Origin: Cystobacter fuscus DSM 2262
Lineage (GTDB): Bacteria; Myxococcota; Myxococcia; Myxococcales; Myxococcaceae
Reading direction: 5' to 3'
Length of the DNA stretch: 64,000 bases
NCBI RefSeq assembly: GCF_000335475.2
Contig: NZ_ANAH02000010.1
Span: 248,001-312,000, forward strand
This document shows, piece after piece, positions 1 through 6,225 of this stretch. The position numbers were made by a program, and so were the translations under genes. The notes under the pieces were generated by a model. It had not been told where the DNA came from. It did no database searches and saw only the letters and a list, made by a program, of their open reading frames with translations. The first letter of the stretch is position 1; each line of letters opens with the position of its first letter.

Positions 1-197
1 TTCATCGCCACGCGCGTGAGCCAGGGGCGCAACTCCTCGGAGCGCTCCGGCGGCGTCGCGAGCGCCCGCGCGTACGTCTCCTGCACCAGCTCGTCCGCGT
101 CCGCCGCGACGCCCGTCATCCGGTAGCACAGCCCCCACAGGAAGCGCTCGTGCTCCCGCGCCGCGTGCTCCAGCGCCTCGTGGCCCACGGACGTCAT
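1..197 (-). CDS. ECF-type RNA polymerase sigma factor, N-terminal part (runs off the window)
   Basis: The minus strand from 197 encodes 65 residues starting MTSVGHEALEHAAREHERFL, then WGLCYRMTG and DADELVQETYARAL. This is the region-2 signature of ECF sigma-70 factors, which bind core RNA polymerase and the -10 element. The start overlaps the stop of the upstream FAD oxidoreductase as ATGA (194-197), so the two are almost certainly co-transcribed and translationally coupled. The C-terminal part (region 4, DNA binding) lies beyond base 1, so the subgroup cannot be decided. No anti-sigma gene is visible on this side. An oxidoreductase coupled to an ECF factor is common in actinobacteria and myxobacteria, but the inducing signal is unknown. 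Confidence 0.85.
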   Translation of the reverse strand, partial: MTSVGHEALEHAAREHERFLWGLCYRMTGVAADADELVQETYARALATPPERSEELRPWLTRVAM

Positions 198-1489
198 GCC
201 GCGCGGGCTCCCACGCGGCTGCCTGACCACGCGCGCGCCACCGCCTCGGCGCTGGAGAGCGAGGCATCCACCAGCATTCCCTCGGTCCCCACCCAGTCCC
301 CCACGAGGCCCAGCCCCTGGAGGTGCTCCACCACCGGCCGGGGCCGCCCCGCGAGGCCCTCGGCCTTCGTCGGCAGCGCATGCATCACCGTCAGCCCCGG
401 CAGGAACCGCCGCGTCACCACGTGCTGCCTCCAGCCCGGCTGCAACAGGTCCAGCACGCCCTCGAGTTCCGGCTCGCTCGCCTCCGCGTCGCGCTCCCCG
501 AGGTACTTGGCCACGTGCACGAGCGCTCCTCCCTCCGGGGCCACCCGCGCCCACGCCGAGTGCACCGAGGCATACCACGGCCGATCCACCCCGAACGCCG
601 TCAGCGCCCCGGGCCTCGGCAGCCGCGACAGCCCTACTTCCAGCGAGGCCGCCTTCACTGGCACCGCCTTCGCCGCCCAGCCCGCCGCCACCGCGTCCCC
701 CGGCAGGAGCGCCGCCACCTCATGAGGTCCCGCCGCCAGTACCACCGACTCGGCTGCCCACTCCGTTCCATCCGCCAGCCGCACGCCGCGCACCCGGGGG
801 CGCCCGCCTCCCTCCTCGCGCGTCACCTCTTCCACTCGCGCCGACAGCACCCGCTCCACTCCCGCCGCGTCCGCGAGCGTGCTCAGTCCGCGCACCATCT
901 CGACCCAGCCCCCATCGAGGTAGCGCACGCCCTGAGTCAACGCCGCCTGGTGTTGCGCCACCGCCGCGTCCGCGCCCAGGAGCGCCAGATCCGCGCAGTA
1001 CGTCGACAACCGGAAGAGCATCGCCACCGGAGCGCGCACCTCGTCGCGAGACACGTTCGCGCGCAGCCATTCCTCCAGGCTCATGCCCCTGAGCGTCGAG
1101 GCGTCCATGCGACTCAATCTCGCCATCACCCGGGCGAACTCCAGCTTGCCCGCCGTGCTCAGCAGATCCGTGGTCAGCAGCGACACGAGCCCCGAGGGGA
1201 GGGTGTACAGCCGACCTCCGCGCAGCGCGAAGCCTCCCTCACCGCGAGGCCCTCGGCCCTTGAGCTCCAGGCCCAACTGTCCGAGTACTCGCGCCGCCGC
1301 TCCGGCCAGGTAGAGCGCGTGGGGGCCCAGGTTGAGGTGGTAGCCCTCTTGAAGCGTGGTGTGCGCCCGGCCGCCGAGGTGCCTGGCCTTCTCGAACAGC
1401 ACCACCCGCCGGCCTCCCCGTGCCAGCAGCGTCGCCACCGCCAGGCCTCCCAGCCCTCCGCCCACCACCGCCACGTCCGTCGTCTTCAT
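194..1489 (-). CDS. FAD-dependent oxidoreductase, phytoene-desaturase/amine-oxidase-like
   Basis: This 431-residue protein has an N-terminal FAD-binding Rossmann motif (VVGGGLGGLAVATLLARGG, about residues 9-27), followed by the ribose-binding acid (FEKARHLGGRAHT). Near the C-terminus GLVGDWVGTEGMLVDASLSS matches the second FAD-contact motif of the NAD(P)/FAD amine oxidase and phytoene desaturase superfamily. It is probably cytoplasmic or peripheral, with no signal peptide. The substrate is unknown; carotenoid or amine chemistry are both possible. AGGGAG lies 7 nt before the ATG. A 7-bp hairpin (1506-1525) sits in the leader. It is translationally coupled to the downstream ECF sigma gene. Confidence 0.8.
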   Translation of the reverse strand: MKTTDVAVVGGGLGGLAVATLLARGGRRVVLFEKARHLGGRAHTTLQEGYHLNLGPHALYLAGAAARVLGQLGLELKGRGPRGEGGFALRGGRLYTLPSGLVSLLTTDLLSTAGKLEFARVMARLSRMDASTLRGMSLEEWLRANVSRDEVRAPVAMLFRLSTYCADLALLGADAAVAQHQAALTQGVRYLDGGWVEMVRGLSTLADAAGVERVLSARVEEVTREEGGGRPRVRGVRLADGTEWAAESVVLAAGPHEVAALLPGDAVAAGWAAKAVPVKAASLEVGLSRLPRPGALTAFGVDRPWYASVHSAWARVAPEGGALVHVAKYLGERDAEASEPELEGVLDLLQPGWRQHVVTRRFLPGLTVMHALPTKAEGLAGRPRPVVEHLQGLGLVGDWVGTEGMLVDASLSSAEAVARAWSGSRVGARAA

Positions 1490-1505
1490 GGTCTCGCTCC
1501 CTTTC

Positions 1506-1525
1506 GAGCCCCGTGCTTGGGGCTC
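1506..1525 (-). promoter_or_regulatory. Hairpin in the leader of the FAD oxidoreductase gene
   Basis: GAGCCCC (1506-1512) and GGGGCTC (1519-1525) form a perfect 7-bp stem with a 6-nt loop. It lies just upstream of the Shine-Dalgarno of the minus-strand gene, in the 141-bp gap to the divergent gene at 1631. It may affect translation or mRNA stability. No clear promoter hexamers could be assigned in this gap. Confidence 0.35.
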
Positions 1526-1630
1526 TCGGCGGGACCACGAAATGGGCCTTCAAAAGGTTACGGAGACTTGGACCTCCCGTCAGGACAGGGGGTGGTAGGG
1601 GGTCGGTGGGCCTCTTCCTCCTTCACCACC

Positions 1631-2257
1631 ATGATCCCTCCTCGGACGCAGACCCTGTACCGGCCCGTGGGCCTTCTCGAACTGGAGCTCATCCTCGACG
1701 CGGGCTCGCGGGCGTTTCCGCCGCGCCTGCCGGAGCAGCCCATCTTCTACCCGGTCCTCAACGCCGGGTACGCCGAGCAGATCGCTCGCGACTGGAACCC
1801 TCCCGACGTGCGCTCGGGCTTCGCCGGGTACGTCACCTCGTTCGAGGTGGAGGCCGACTACCTGCGCGCCTTCGACGTGAAGGTGGTGGGCGACTCGCGC
1901 CATCAGGAGTTGTGGGTTCCCTCCGGGGAACTGGCTGCGTTCAACGCCCATCTGGCCTCGCTCATCCAGGTGAGCGCCGTCTGGTTCGGAGCCAGCTACA
2001 CCGGACCCGTGCCCACCTCGGCCCAGCTCCGAGACCTGTCTCCTCGGGAGCAACTGCGCGCGCTCGACGTCCTGCGGCGTGACGACACGGCGGCCTTCCA
2101 GGCCCTCGTCCAGAGGGAGTGGAAGCTCGTGTTCTGCAACCATGCCCTCTGGCGGAGCCTCGCCTCCGGTGCGTCCGAGGCCGGGACGTGTGAGGCCCTC
2201 GCGGCCCTCTGGCGTTCTTCTCCGAGGGCCGCGCTCGCCTTGCCGGAATGCCCCTGA
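1631..2257 (+). CDS. Small cytoplasmic protein of unknown function (ADP-ribosylation/crystallin-J1-like annotation family)
   Basis: This protein of 208 residues begins MIPPRTQTLYRPVGLLELEL. The motifs LYRPVG, FPPRLPEQPIFYPVLN, YAEQIARDWN, ELWVP and EFN-like spacing are typical of short bacterial proteins often labelled ADP-ribosylation/crystallin J1. That label rests on weak similarity and gives no reliable function. There is no signal peptide or membrane segment. The C-terminal 60 residues (FQALVQREWKLVF...) look like an added region. The reading frame is open far upstream, but the start at 1631 fits the conserved N-terminus. It is transcribed away from the FAD oxidoreductase and toward the minus-strand element ending at 2268. 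Confidence 0.6.
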   Translation: MIPPRTQTLYRPVGLLELELILDAGSRAFPPRLPEQPIFYPVLNAGYAEQIARDWNPPDVRSGFAGYVTSFEVEADYLRAFDVKVVGDSRHQELWVPSGELAAFNAHLASLIQVSAVWFGASYTGPVPTSAQLRDLSPREQLRALDVLRRDDTAAFQALVQREWKLVFCNHALWRSLASGASEAGTCEALAALWRSSPRAALALPECP

Positions 2258-2267
2258 CAAAACCCCC

Positions 2268-2315
2268 AAAAAAGAGTCGGGGAGGAGCCGCTCCCCAGCA
2301 GCTCCTCCCCGACTC
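2268..2315 (-). terminator. Strong Rho-independent terminator (copy A)
   Basis: The arms 2274-2288 and 2301-2315 are perfectly complementary over 15 bp with a 12-nt loop. On the minus strand the stem is followed by six T (2273-2268). It also forms a hairpin on the plus strand just after the stop at 2257, so it may partly end that transcript too, though there is no T-tract on that side. Confidence 0.85.
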
Positions 2316-2324
2316 GCACTGCTC

Positions 2325-2346
2325 GCGCCACTTCCCCAAGTGGCGC
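2325..2346 (-). other. GGGG-loop hairpin of element A
   Basis: GCGCCACTT (2325-2333) pairs perfectly with AAGTGGCGC (2338-2346) around a CCCC loop, which is GGGG in a minus-strand RNA. Element B has a hairpin at the same place with the same loop and a different stem sequence (3898-3913). Confidence 0.6.
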
Positions 2347-2350
2347 TCCC

Positions 2351-2482
2351 CGTACTGCCCCCGTTCGACTCCTTCTCCCCCTGAAATGGTTGTCTTTCCC
2401 GACCCCGACCCGCCCGTCCTGCCCCGTACCGCCCCGTGTTACCCGTGCTGCCCCGACCCGCCCGTCCTGCCCCGTGCTGCCT
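2351..2482 (-). repeat. Degenerate tandem G-rich repeat array of element A
   Basis: The plus-strand decamer CGTNCTGCCC occurs at 2351, 2415, 2444 and 2463, with one-mismatch forms at 2425 and 2473. A 25-bp block is repeated exactly at 2403-2427 and 2451-2475 (period 48). On the minus strand the unit reads GGGCAGNACG and carries closely spaced G runs. Confidence 0.75.
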
Positions 2483-2599
2483 CATCCCGACTTCGTGCCA
2501 GAGGGCTATTGCAGTCCGAATGCCAGTGTGCTCGTGAGAGATGAGGCCGTGATTTCGGGGGGTTACGCGGAGCGGGGACCGGAAGCCCGTCCGGAAGCG

Positions 2600-2610
2600 G
2601 TAAGACTTAC
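2600..2610. promoter_or_regulatory. 11-bp palindrome GTAAGACTTAC (copy A)
   Basis: GTAAG and CTTAC form a perfect inverted repeat around a central A. The same 11-mer is at 4198-4208, at nearly the same distance from the conserved core (89 and 91 bp). It could be a dimeric regulator site or part of a promoter for the minus-strand element. Confidence 0.5.
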
Positions 2611-2634
2611 CAGGAAGGAGATTCCCTCGGTTTC

Positions 2635-3771
2635 CTAGCGAAGCTCCCGGAAGAACGAGCGCACGTCCTTCAGGAACAGTTCCGGCTGCTCCGCGGCGGC
2701 GAAGTGGCCCCCGCGCGGCATCTCCGTGTAGCGCCGCAGGTTGAATCGCGCCTCCAACCAGGGCCGGGGCGTGTGGGTGAGCTCCTTGGGGAAGTCCGCG
2801 ATCGCCGTGGGCACGCGCACCGGCTTCTTCAAGTCCAGGCGCTGCATGCCGAAGGTCTCGTAATAGAGGTTGGCCGCGCTCGCGATGCTGTTGGGCGCCC
2901 AGTAGAACATCAGGTTGGTCAGCAGCCAGTCCTTGGAGAAGGCGCGCTCGACGTCCCCGCCACAATCGCTCCAGGTGCGGAACTTCTCGACGATCCACGC
3001 GGCGAGCCCCGCCGGTGAATCCGCCTGCCCGATGCCGAGCGACATGGGCTTGGTCATCTGCACGTGGCTGTAGCCGCTCTCGGCGGCGGAGAACGCCGCC
3101 ATCTTCTGGCCATACTCTCGCGCCAGCTCGCTCTGCTCCTGTCCGGACGGCGGCGCCGCGAGGGCGAAGTTGAGGTGGATGCCCACCAGGTGCTCGGCGT
3201 GCTCCACCCCGAGCGCCGTGGTGACGACGCCTCCCCAGTCACCGCCCTGCGCGCCATAGCGGGAGTAGCCCAGGTGCTCGACCATGAGCCGGTCGAACAC
3301 GGTGGCCACGCGCGTGGCATCCCAGCCCGGCTCGCGCGGCTTGCCGCTGAAGCCATAGCCCGGCAGCGCGGGGATGATGACGTCGAAGGCGTCCCGGGCG
3401 TCACCTCCGTGCGCGGCGGGGTCCGTCAGCGGCTCGATGAGGTGATGGAACTCGTAGATGGAGCCGGGCCAGCCGTGCGTCAGTAGCAGCGGCAGGGGAG
3501 ACGGACCCTTGCCCCGGACGTGCCAGAAGTGGATGTCGACGCCCTCCACCTCGCACAGGAATTGAGGGAAGCGGTTGAGCTCGGCCTCCTGCTTGCGCCA
3601 GTCGTAACGCTCACGCCAGTACGCGCACAGCTCGCGGACATAGGCGACGTCGGCGCCGCGCTGCCAGGGCTCACCGGGCAGCGGCTCGGGGAAGCGCGTG
3701 GCCTCCAGGCGGCGTTGAAGATCCGTGAGCACGGCCTGGGGCACATCGATGCGAAAGGGACGCGGAGACAT
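2635..3771 (-). CDS. Epoxide hydrolase, microsomal (EHN) type
   Basis: This 378-residue alpha/beta-hydrolase would add water to an epoxide in the cytoplasm. The N-terminal 110 residues match the EHN lid region (FRIDVPQAVLTDLQRRLEATRFP, WRERYDWRKQEAELN, with about 20 residues seen in each block). Then come the oxyanion motif HGWPGS (about 99-104), the nucleophile elbow GGDWG with Asp as nucleophile, and the catalytic His in RGGHFAAAEQPEL near the end. Length fits the family. There is no signal peptide, and the natural substrate is unknown. The gene is bracketed by the two structured elements: element B ends with a terminator 68 bp before its ATG, and element A begins 25 bp after its stop. Regulation by attenuation through element B is possible. 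Confidence 0.9.
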   Translation of the reverse strand: MSPRPFRIDVPQAVLTDLQRRLEATRFPEPLPGEPWQRGADVAYVRELCAYWRERYDWRKQEAELNRFPQFLCEVEGVDIHFWHVRGKGPSPLPLLLTHGWPGSIYEFHHLIEPLTDPAAHGGDARDAFDVIIPALPGYGFSGKPREPGWDATRVATVFDRLMVEHLGYSRYGAQGGDWGGVVTTALGVEHAEHLVGIHLNFALAAPPSGQEQSELAREYGQKMAAFSAAESGYSHVQMTKPMSLGIGQADSPAGLAAWIVEKFRTWSDCGGDVERAFSKDWLLTNLMFYWAPNSIASAANLYYETFGMQRLDLKKPVRVPTAIADFPKELTHTPRPWLEARFNLRRYTEMPRGGHFAAAEQPELFLKDVRSFFRELR

Positions 3772-3839
3772 GGGGCTCCTGGGAAGAGGAAGGATCTTCT
3801 GGATTCACCGTGCCACGCGGGCCGCGAGCGGGAGACGCC

Positions 3840-3883
3840 AAAAAAGAATCGGGGAGGATCCGCCCCCAGCGGATCCCCCCCGA
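3840..3883 (-). terminator. Rho-independent terminator (copy B)
   Basis: The arms 3849-3863 and 3869-3883 pair over 15 positions with one A-C mismatch and a 5-nt loop. On the minus strand six T follow (3845-3840). It lies 68 bp upstream of the epoxide hydrolase ATG, so it is either the end of an RNA gene or a leader attenuator. Confidence 0.8.
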
Positions 3884-3897
3884 CGCACTCCTCTACC

Positions 3898-3913
3898 CAC
3901 TACCCCCGTAGTG
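3898..3913 (-). other. GGGG-loop hairpin of element B
   Basis: CACTAC (3898-3903) pairs with GTAGTG (3908-3913) around CCCC, which is GGGG on the minus strand. The position and loop match the hairpin of element A, while the stem bases differ on both sides, as in covariation. Confidence 0.55.
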
Positions 3914-3920
3914 TTGCTGC

Positions 3921-4096
3921 CGTGATGCACTGCCCCCGTACTGTTCAACCCCACTCGAAAACCTGTCCGCCCCGACCCCGCCCGTCCTGCCCCGACCTCG
4001 CCGTTCCGCCCCGACCCCGAATCCGCCGTCCTGCCCCAACCCCGACTCCGCCCGTCCTGCCCCGACCTGCTGGTCCTCGACCCGCCCGTCCTGCCC
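3921..4096 (-). repeat. Degenerate tandem G-rich repeat array of element B
   Basis: The decamer CGTCCTGCCC occurs at 3983, 4027, 4053 and 4087, with variants at 3937 and 4002. The 14-mer CGCCCGTCCTGCCC is at 3979, 4049 and 4083, and also at 2411 and 2459 in element A. The minus strand reads GGGCAGGACGGGCG. Confidence 0.75.
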
Positions 4097-4197
4097 GGGG
4101 TCCATAGCAGTCCGCATGCCAGGGGCCAGGAGGGGGAAGAGCCTCCTGATTCCAATGGGTTGTGAAGTGCGCGGCCTCGACATTGTACTGGAGGGCA

Positions 4198-4208
4198 GTA
4201 AGACTTAC
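4198..4208. promoter_or_regulatory. 11-bp palindrome GTAAGACTTAC (copy B)
   Basis: Identical to 2600-2610. It lies 165 bp before the CotH start and 91 bp from the conserved core of element B. A shared regulator or promoter element for both RNA-like units is the simplest reading. Confidence 0.5.
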
Positions 4209-4372
4209 GGAAAGGGACTTTTCGGGGGGTGCAAGAAGTTCCGCTCTTCGGGTGCGTGCCCCTCCCGGACGGAACTTTCCTGGAACCCGCTCGAATCGCG
4301 CTCCGCCTGGTGCCTCGTTCGTGGAGGGAGTGGACGGGCAAGGCGTCGATGACGCGCGTGGGGGGCGAACCC

Positions 4373-6094
4373 ATGTTCGCTCGCGTGAACAAGAGATTGC
4401 CGCTGGCCTGTCTGGTCGCGTTGCTCGCCGCCTGCTCCCCGCCGACTCCAGAGCCCGAGGCGCCTGGTAAGGGGCCTCCGGCCTCTCCAGGCGAGCCGGT
4501 GCCGCCAGGGCCCACGGAGCCGTCCGGGCCACCGCCCGGGACCGAGGTTCCGTGTGAGATGGCTCCGGTGGAGGCGGCGGCGCCCGTCATGGAGCGCCCC
4601 GCGCCCGAGGCGTGGGTGGTGCCCGGGGAACTGGTGCTCCATGCGTCAGGCTTCGAGGACTCCGGAGGCGCGGCGCCGGGCCGGGCCCACTTCGAGGTGT
4701 GGTCCGTGGAGGACGACGCGCCCGGGGTGCTCGTCTGGTCGGCCACGGTGAGCGCGCCCGAGGCGCGACTGTCCGAAGGTCGCTTCGAATCCACGAGGGC
4801 CGGCTTGTCCGAGCGGACGCGGTACGCGGCACGGGTGCGCTACGCCTATGGGTCCTCGACCTGTGAGGCCTGGGGGCCGTGGAGTGGCTTCCGCCTCTTC
4901 CGGACGGAGGATGGCTCCGCGCAGCTCTTCGACGAGGCGCGGGTGCTCGAGTTCCATCTCGACATTCCACCGGACTCCTGGGCGGCGATGAACGCGCAGG
5001 CCGTTCCACCCGACTGTGTTCCGCACGAGCGCGATGACCACCGGGCCACGCTGCGCTTTGGCGCCCAGGTGTTCGAGAACGTCGGCGTGCACGTGAAGGG
5101 GGGCTGCGGCTCGGCGCGTACGCTCGAGGGCAAGTCCTCCTTCAAGGTGGACCTCGAGTGGGATGACCCGGCGGTGCCCGGAGGCGAGCCCTCGCGGGAG
5201 TTGCTGGGCCGCAAGAACTTCACCTTCGACAACAACGTGCAGGACCCGAGCTTCATGAACGAGCGCCTGGGCTTCGCCTTCTTCCGGGCGATGGGGGTGC
5301 CGGCGCCCCGGGCGGCGTCGGTGCGGCTGTTCGTCAATGGCGAGCCGTGGGGCCTCTACACGCATGTGGAGACGATCGACCGGCGCTTCCTCGCGCGCTG
5401 GTTCGAGGACAAGGACGGCGCGCTCTACGAGGGCTCGTACTGGTGTGATCTGCTCGCGGAGAACATGCCGGCCCCGGGGGAGGACGCGAGCGGCTATTGC
5501 CTGGAGCGCAAGCTCGGTGGGGGCTCTCCCGCGGCGGATGGGTATGCGCCCCTGCGCGAGCTCACGCGCCGGCTCGAGGGACTCGGCCGGGGCGGGTTCT
5601 ATCCCGAGGTCCTGGCGTTCTTCGACTACGACCGCTTCCTCACGACGTGGGCCATCGAGGGTGTGATTTCCCACTGGGACGGCTACTCGTTCGACACGCG
5701 TAACAACTACCGGGTGTACGAGGATCCCTCGACGGGGCGCTGGACGCTGATTCCGGGGGGAATCGATCAGACCTTCGGCCATCGCCAGGGCTCGAAGGCG
5801 GGCACGGTGCAGGACCCATGGGCGGTGACGGGGCTGCTCGCCGCGCGCTGCCTGGAGGAGGCGGACTGCCGGGCGGCGTACGCGACGCGGCTGGAGGAGG
5901 TGACGCGGGCGTTCGAGAGCGCTGGGCTCGAAGAGCGGGTGCGGCGGATGCGCGAGCAGCTCGCCGGGCACGTCCGGGTGGATCCCCGCAAGGAGACGAC
6001 CTTCGAGGGCTTCGAGCGCGCGGTGGAGGCCACGCTGCGCTTCATCCGCGAGCGCCCCGTGCAGGTGCGCGGCACGCTTCCTCCCTCTCCCTGA
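4373..6094 (+). CDS. CotH-family (kinase-like) lipoprotein
   Basis: A protein of 573 residues with lipobox LLAAC (Cys21) after MFARVNKRLPLACLVALLAA, so it is probably anchored in the envelope. A Pro/Gly linker (about 22-60) is followed by a fibronectin-like domain (about 65-185: ELVLHASGFEDSGG ... RYAARVRYAYG). A CotH domain fills the rest: VKGGCGSART, GRKNFTFDNNVQDPSFMNERL, GEPWGLYTHVETIDRRFL, VISHWDGYSFDTRNNYRVY and IPGGIDQTFG. CotH of Bacillus spores is an atypical protein kinase, and related proteins occur in secreted and spore-coat settings. Activity here is unproven. The start follows a G-rich Shine-Dalgarno; an in-frame ATG at 4349 is less likely. It is monocistronic. Confidence 0.8.
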   Translation: MFARVNKRLPLACLVALLAACSPPTPEPEAPGKGPPASPGEPVPPGPTEPSGPPPGTEVPCEMAPVEAAAPVMERPAPEAWVVPGELVLHASGFEDSGGAAPGRAHFEVWSVEDDAPGVLVWSATVSAPEARLSEGRFESTRAGLSERTRYAARVRYAYGSSTCEAWGPWSGFRLFRTEDGSAQLFDEARVLEFHLDIPPDSWAAMNAQAVPPDCVPHERDDHRATLRFGAQVFENVGVHVKGGCGSARTLEGKSSFKVDLEWDDPAVPGGEPSRELLGRKNFTFDNNVQDPSFMNERLGFAFFRAMGVPAPRAASVRLFVNGEPWGLYTHVETIDRRFLARWFEDKDGALYEGSYWCDLLAENMPAPGEDASGYCLERKLGGGSPAADGYAPLRELTRRLEGLGRGGFYPEVLAFFDYDRFLTTWAIEGVISHWDGYSFDTRNNYRVYEDPSTGRWTLIPGGIDQTFGHRQGSKAGTVQDPWAVTGLLAARCLEEADCRAAYATRLEEVTRAFESAGLEERVRRMREQLAGHVRVDPRKETTFEGFERAVEATLRFIRERPVQVRGTLPPSP

Positions 6095-6225
6095 CAGGGG
6101 CTTCGGGCGGGGCGTCATGCCCCCCGGGCGAGCGGCCTGCGAGAGTGGGTACAAAACCCGACGGGACAGGGGGCGGCTGTTATCCTTCCGTGCCCGTCTT
6201 CCCCCGCCTCGTGCCGCCCCCGACC

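Larger units (their letters stand above)
2268..2599 (-). ncRNA. Candidate structured non-coding RNA, copy A
   Basis: The minus strand carries an independent-looking transcription unit: a conserved 16-nt core at 2511-2526, six or so degenerate GGGCAGNACG units between 2482 and 2351, a 9-bp hairpin with loop GGGG (2346-2325), and a perfect 15-bp terminator stem followed by six T. The layout, the core and the terminator recur in copy B on the other side of the epoxide hydrolase gene, whereas the spacers differ. That is the pattern expected for RNA structure, not for protein. It could instead be the 3' UTR of the epoxide hydrolase mRNA, because that gene ends only 25 bp upstream. Known families (Rfam) could not be checked. 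Confidence 0.5.
2258..2634. other. 377-bp intergenic region holding structured element A
   Basis: There is no convincing gene here. Read on the minus strand the order is: 11-bp palindrome (2600-2610), conserved core (2511-2526), G-rich repeat array (2351-2482), hairpin with a GGGG loop (2325-2346), and a 15-bp terminator hairpin with a T-tract (2268-2315). Reading frames through it are low-complexity Pro/Arg strings with no start signals. The same order recurs in 3840-4208. Confidence 0.8.
3840..4197 (-). ncRNA. Candidate structured non-coding RNA, copy B
   Basis: Same architecture and orientation as copy A: palindrome (4198-4208), core GCAGTCCGCATGCCAG (4107-4122; one base differs from copy A), G-rich repeats (3921-4096), GGGG-loop hairpin (3913-3898) and a terminator hairpin with six T (3883-3840). 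It is divergent from the CotH gene and lies upstream of the epoxide hydrolase. It could therefore be a free RNA or a leader whose terminator controls that gene. Overall identity to copy A outside the shared blocks is low, so the duplication is old or the blocks are under selection. Confidence 0.5.
3772..4372. other. 601-bp intergenic region holding element B and the CotH leader
   Basis: From 3840 to 4208 lies element B. From 4209 to 4372 is the leader of the plus-strand CotH-like gene, with an 8-bp inverted repeat (4236-4243 with 4270-4277). The 68 bp 3772-3839 separate the element B terminator from the epoxide hydrolase start. No gene is supported; long open frames here are low-complexity Pro/Gly/Arg strings. 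Confidence 0.8.

Noticed and set aside
2268-2610. Retron-type RNA
   Set aside because: There is no reverse transcriptase gene nearby and no long a1/a2 inverted repeat pair that encloses the element.
2403-4096. CRISPR array
   Set aside because: Repeats are short, degenerate, unevenly spaced and G/C-only in character, without unique spacers or cas genes.
2258-4208. Elements A and B as ends of a mobile element carrying the epoxide hydrolase
   Set aside because: They are direct, not inverted, copies; no transposase or integrase, and no target-site duplication was seen. Their similarity is limited to structural blocks.
3805-4794. A long minus-strand open frame of about 330 codons overlapping element B and the CotH gene
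   Set aside because: It is a low-complexity Gly/Arg/Pro/Ser reading of GC-rich repeats, overlaps a clear CotH gene and has no ribosome site or recognisable motif.
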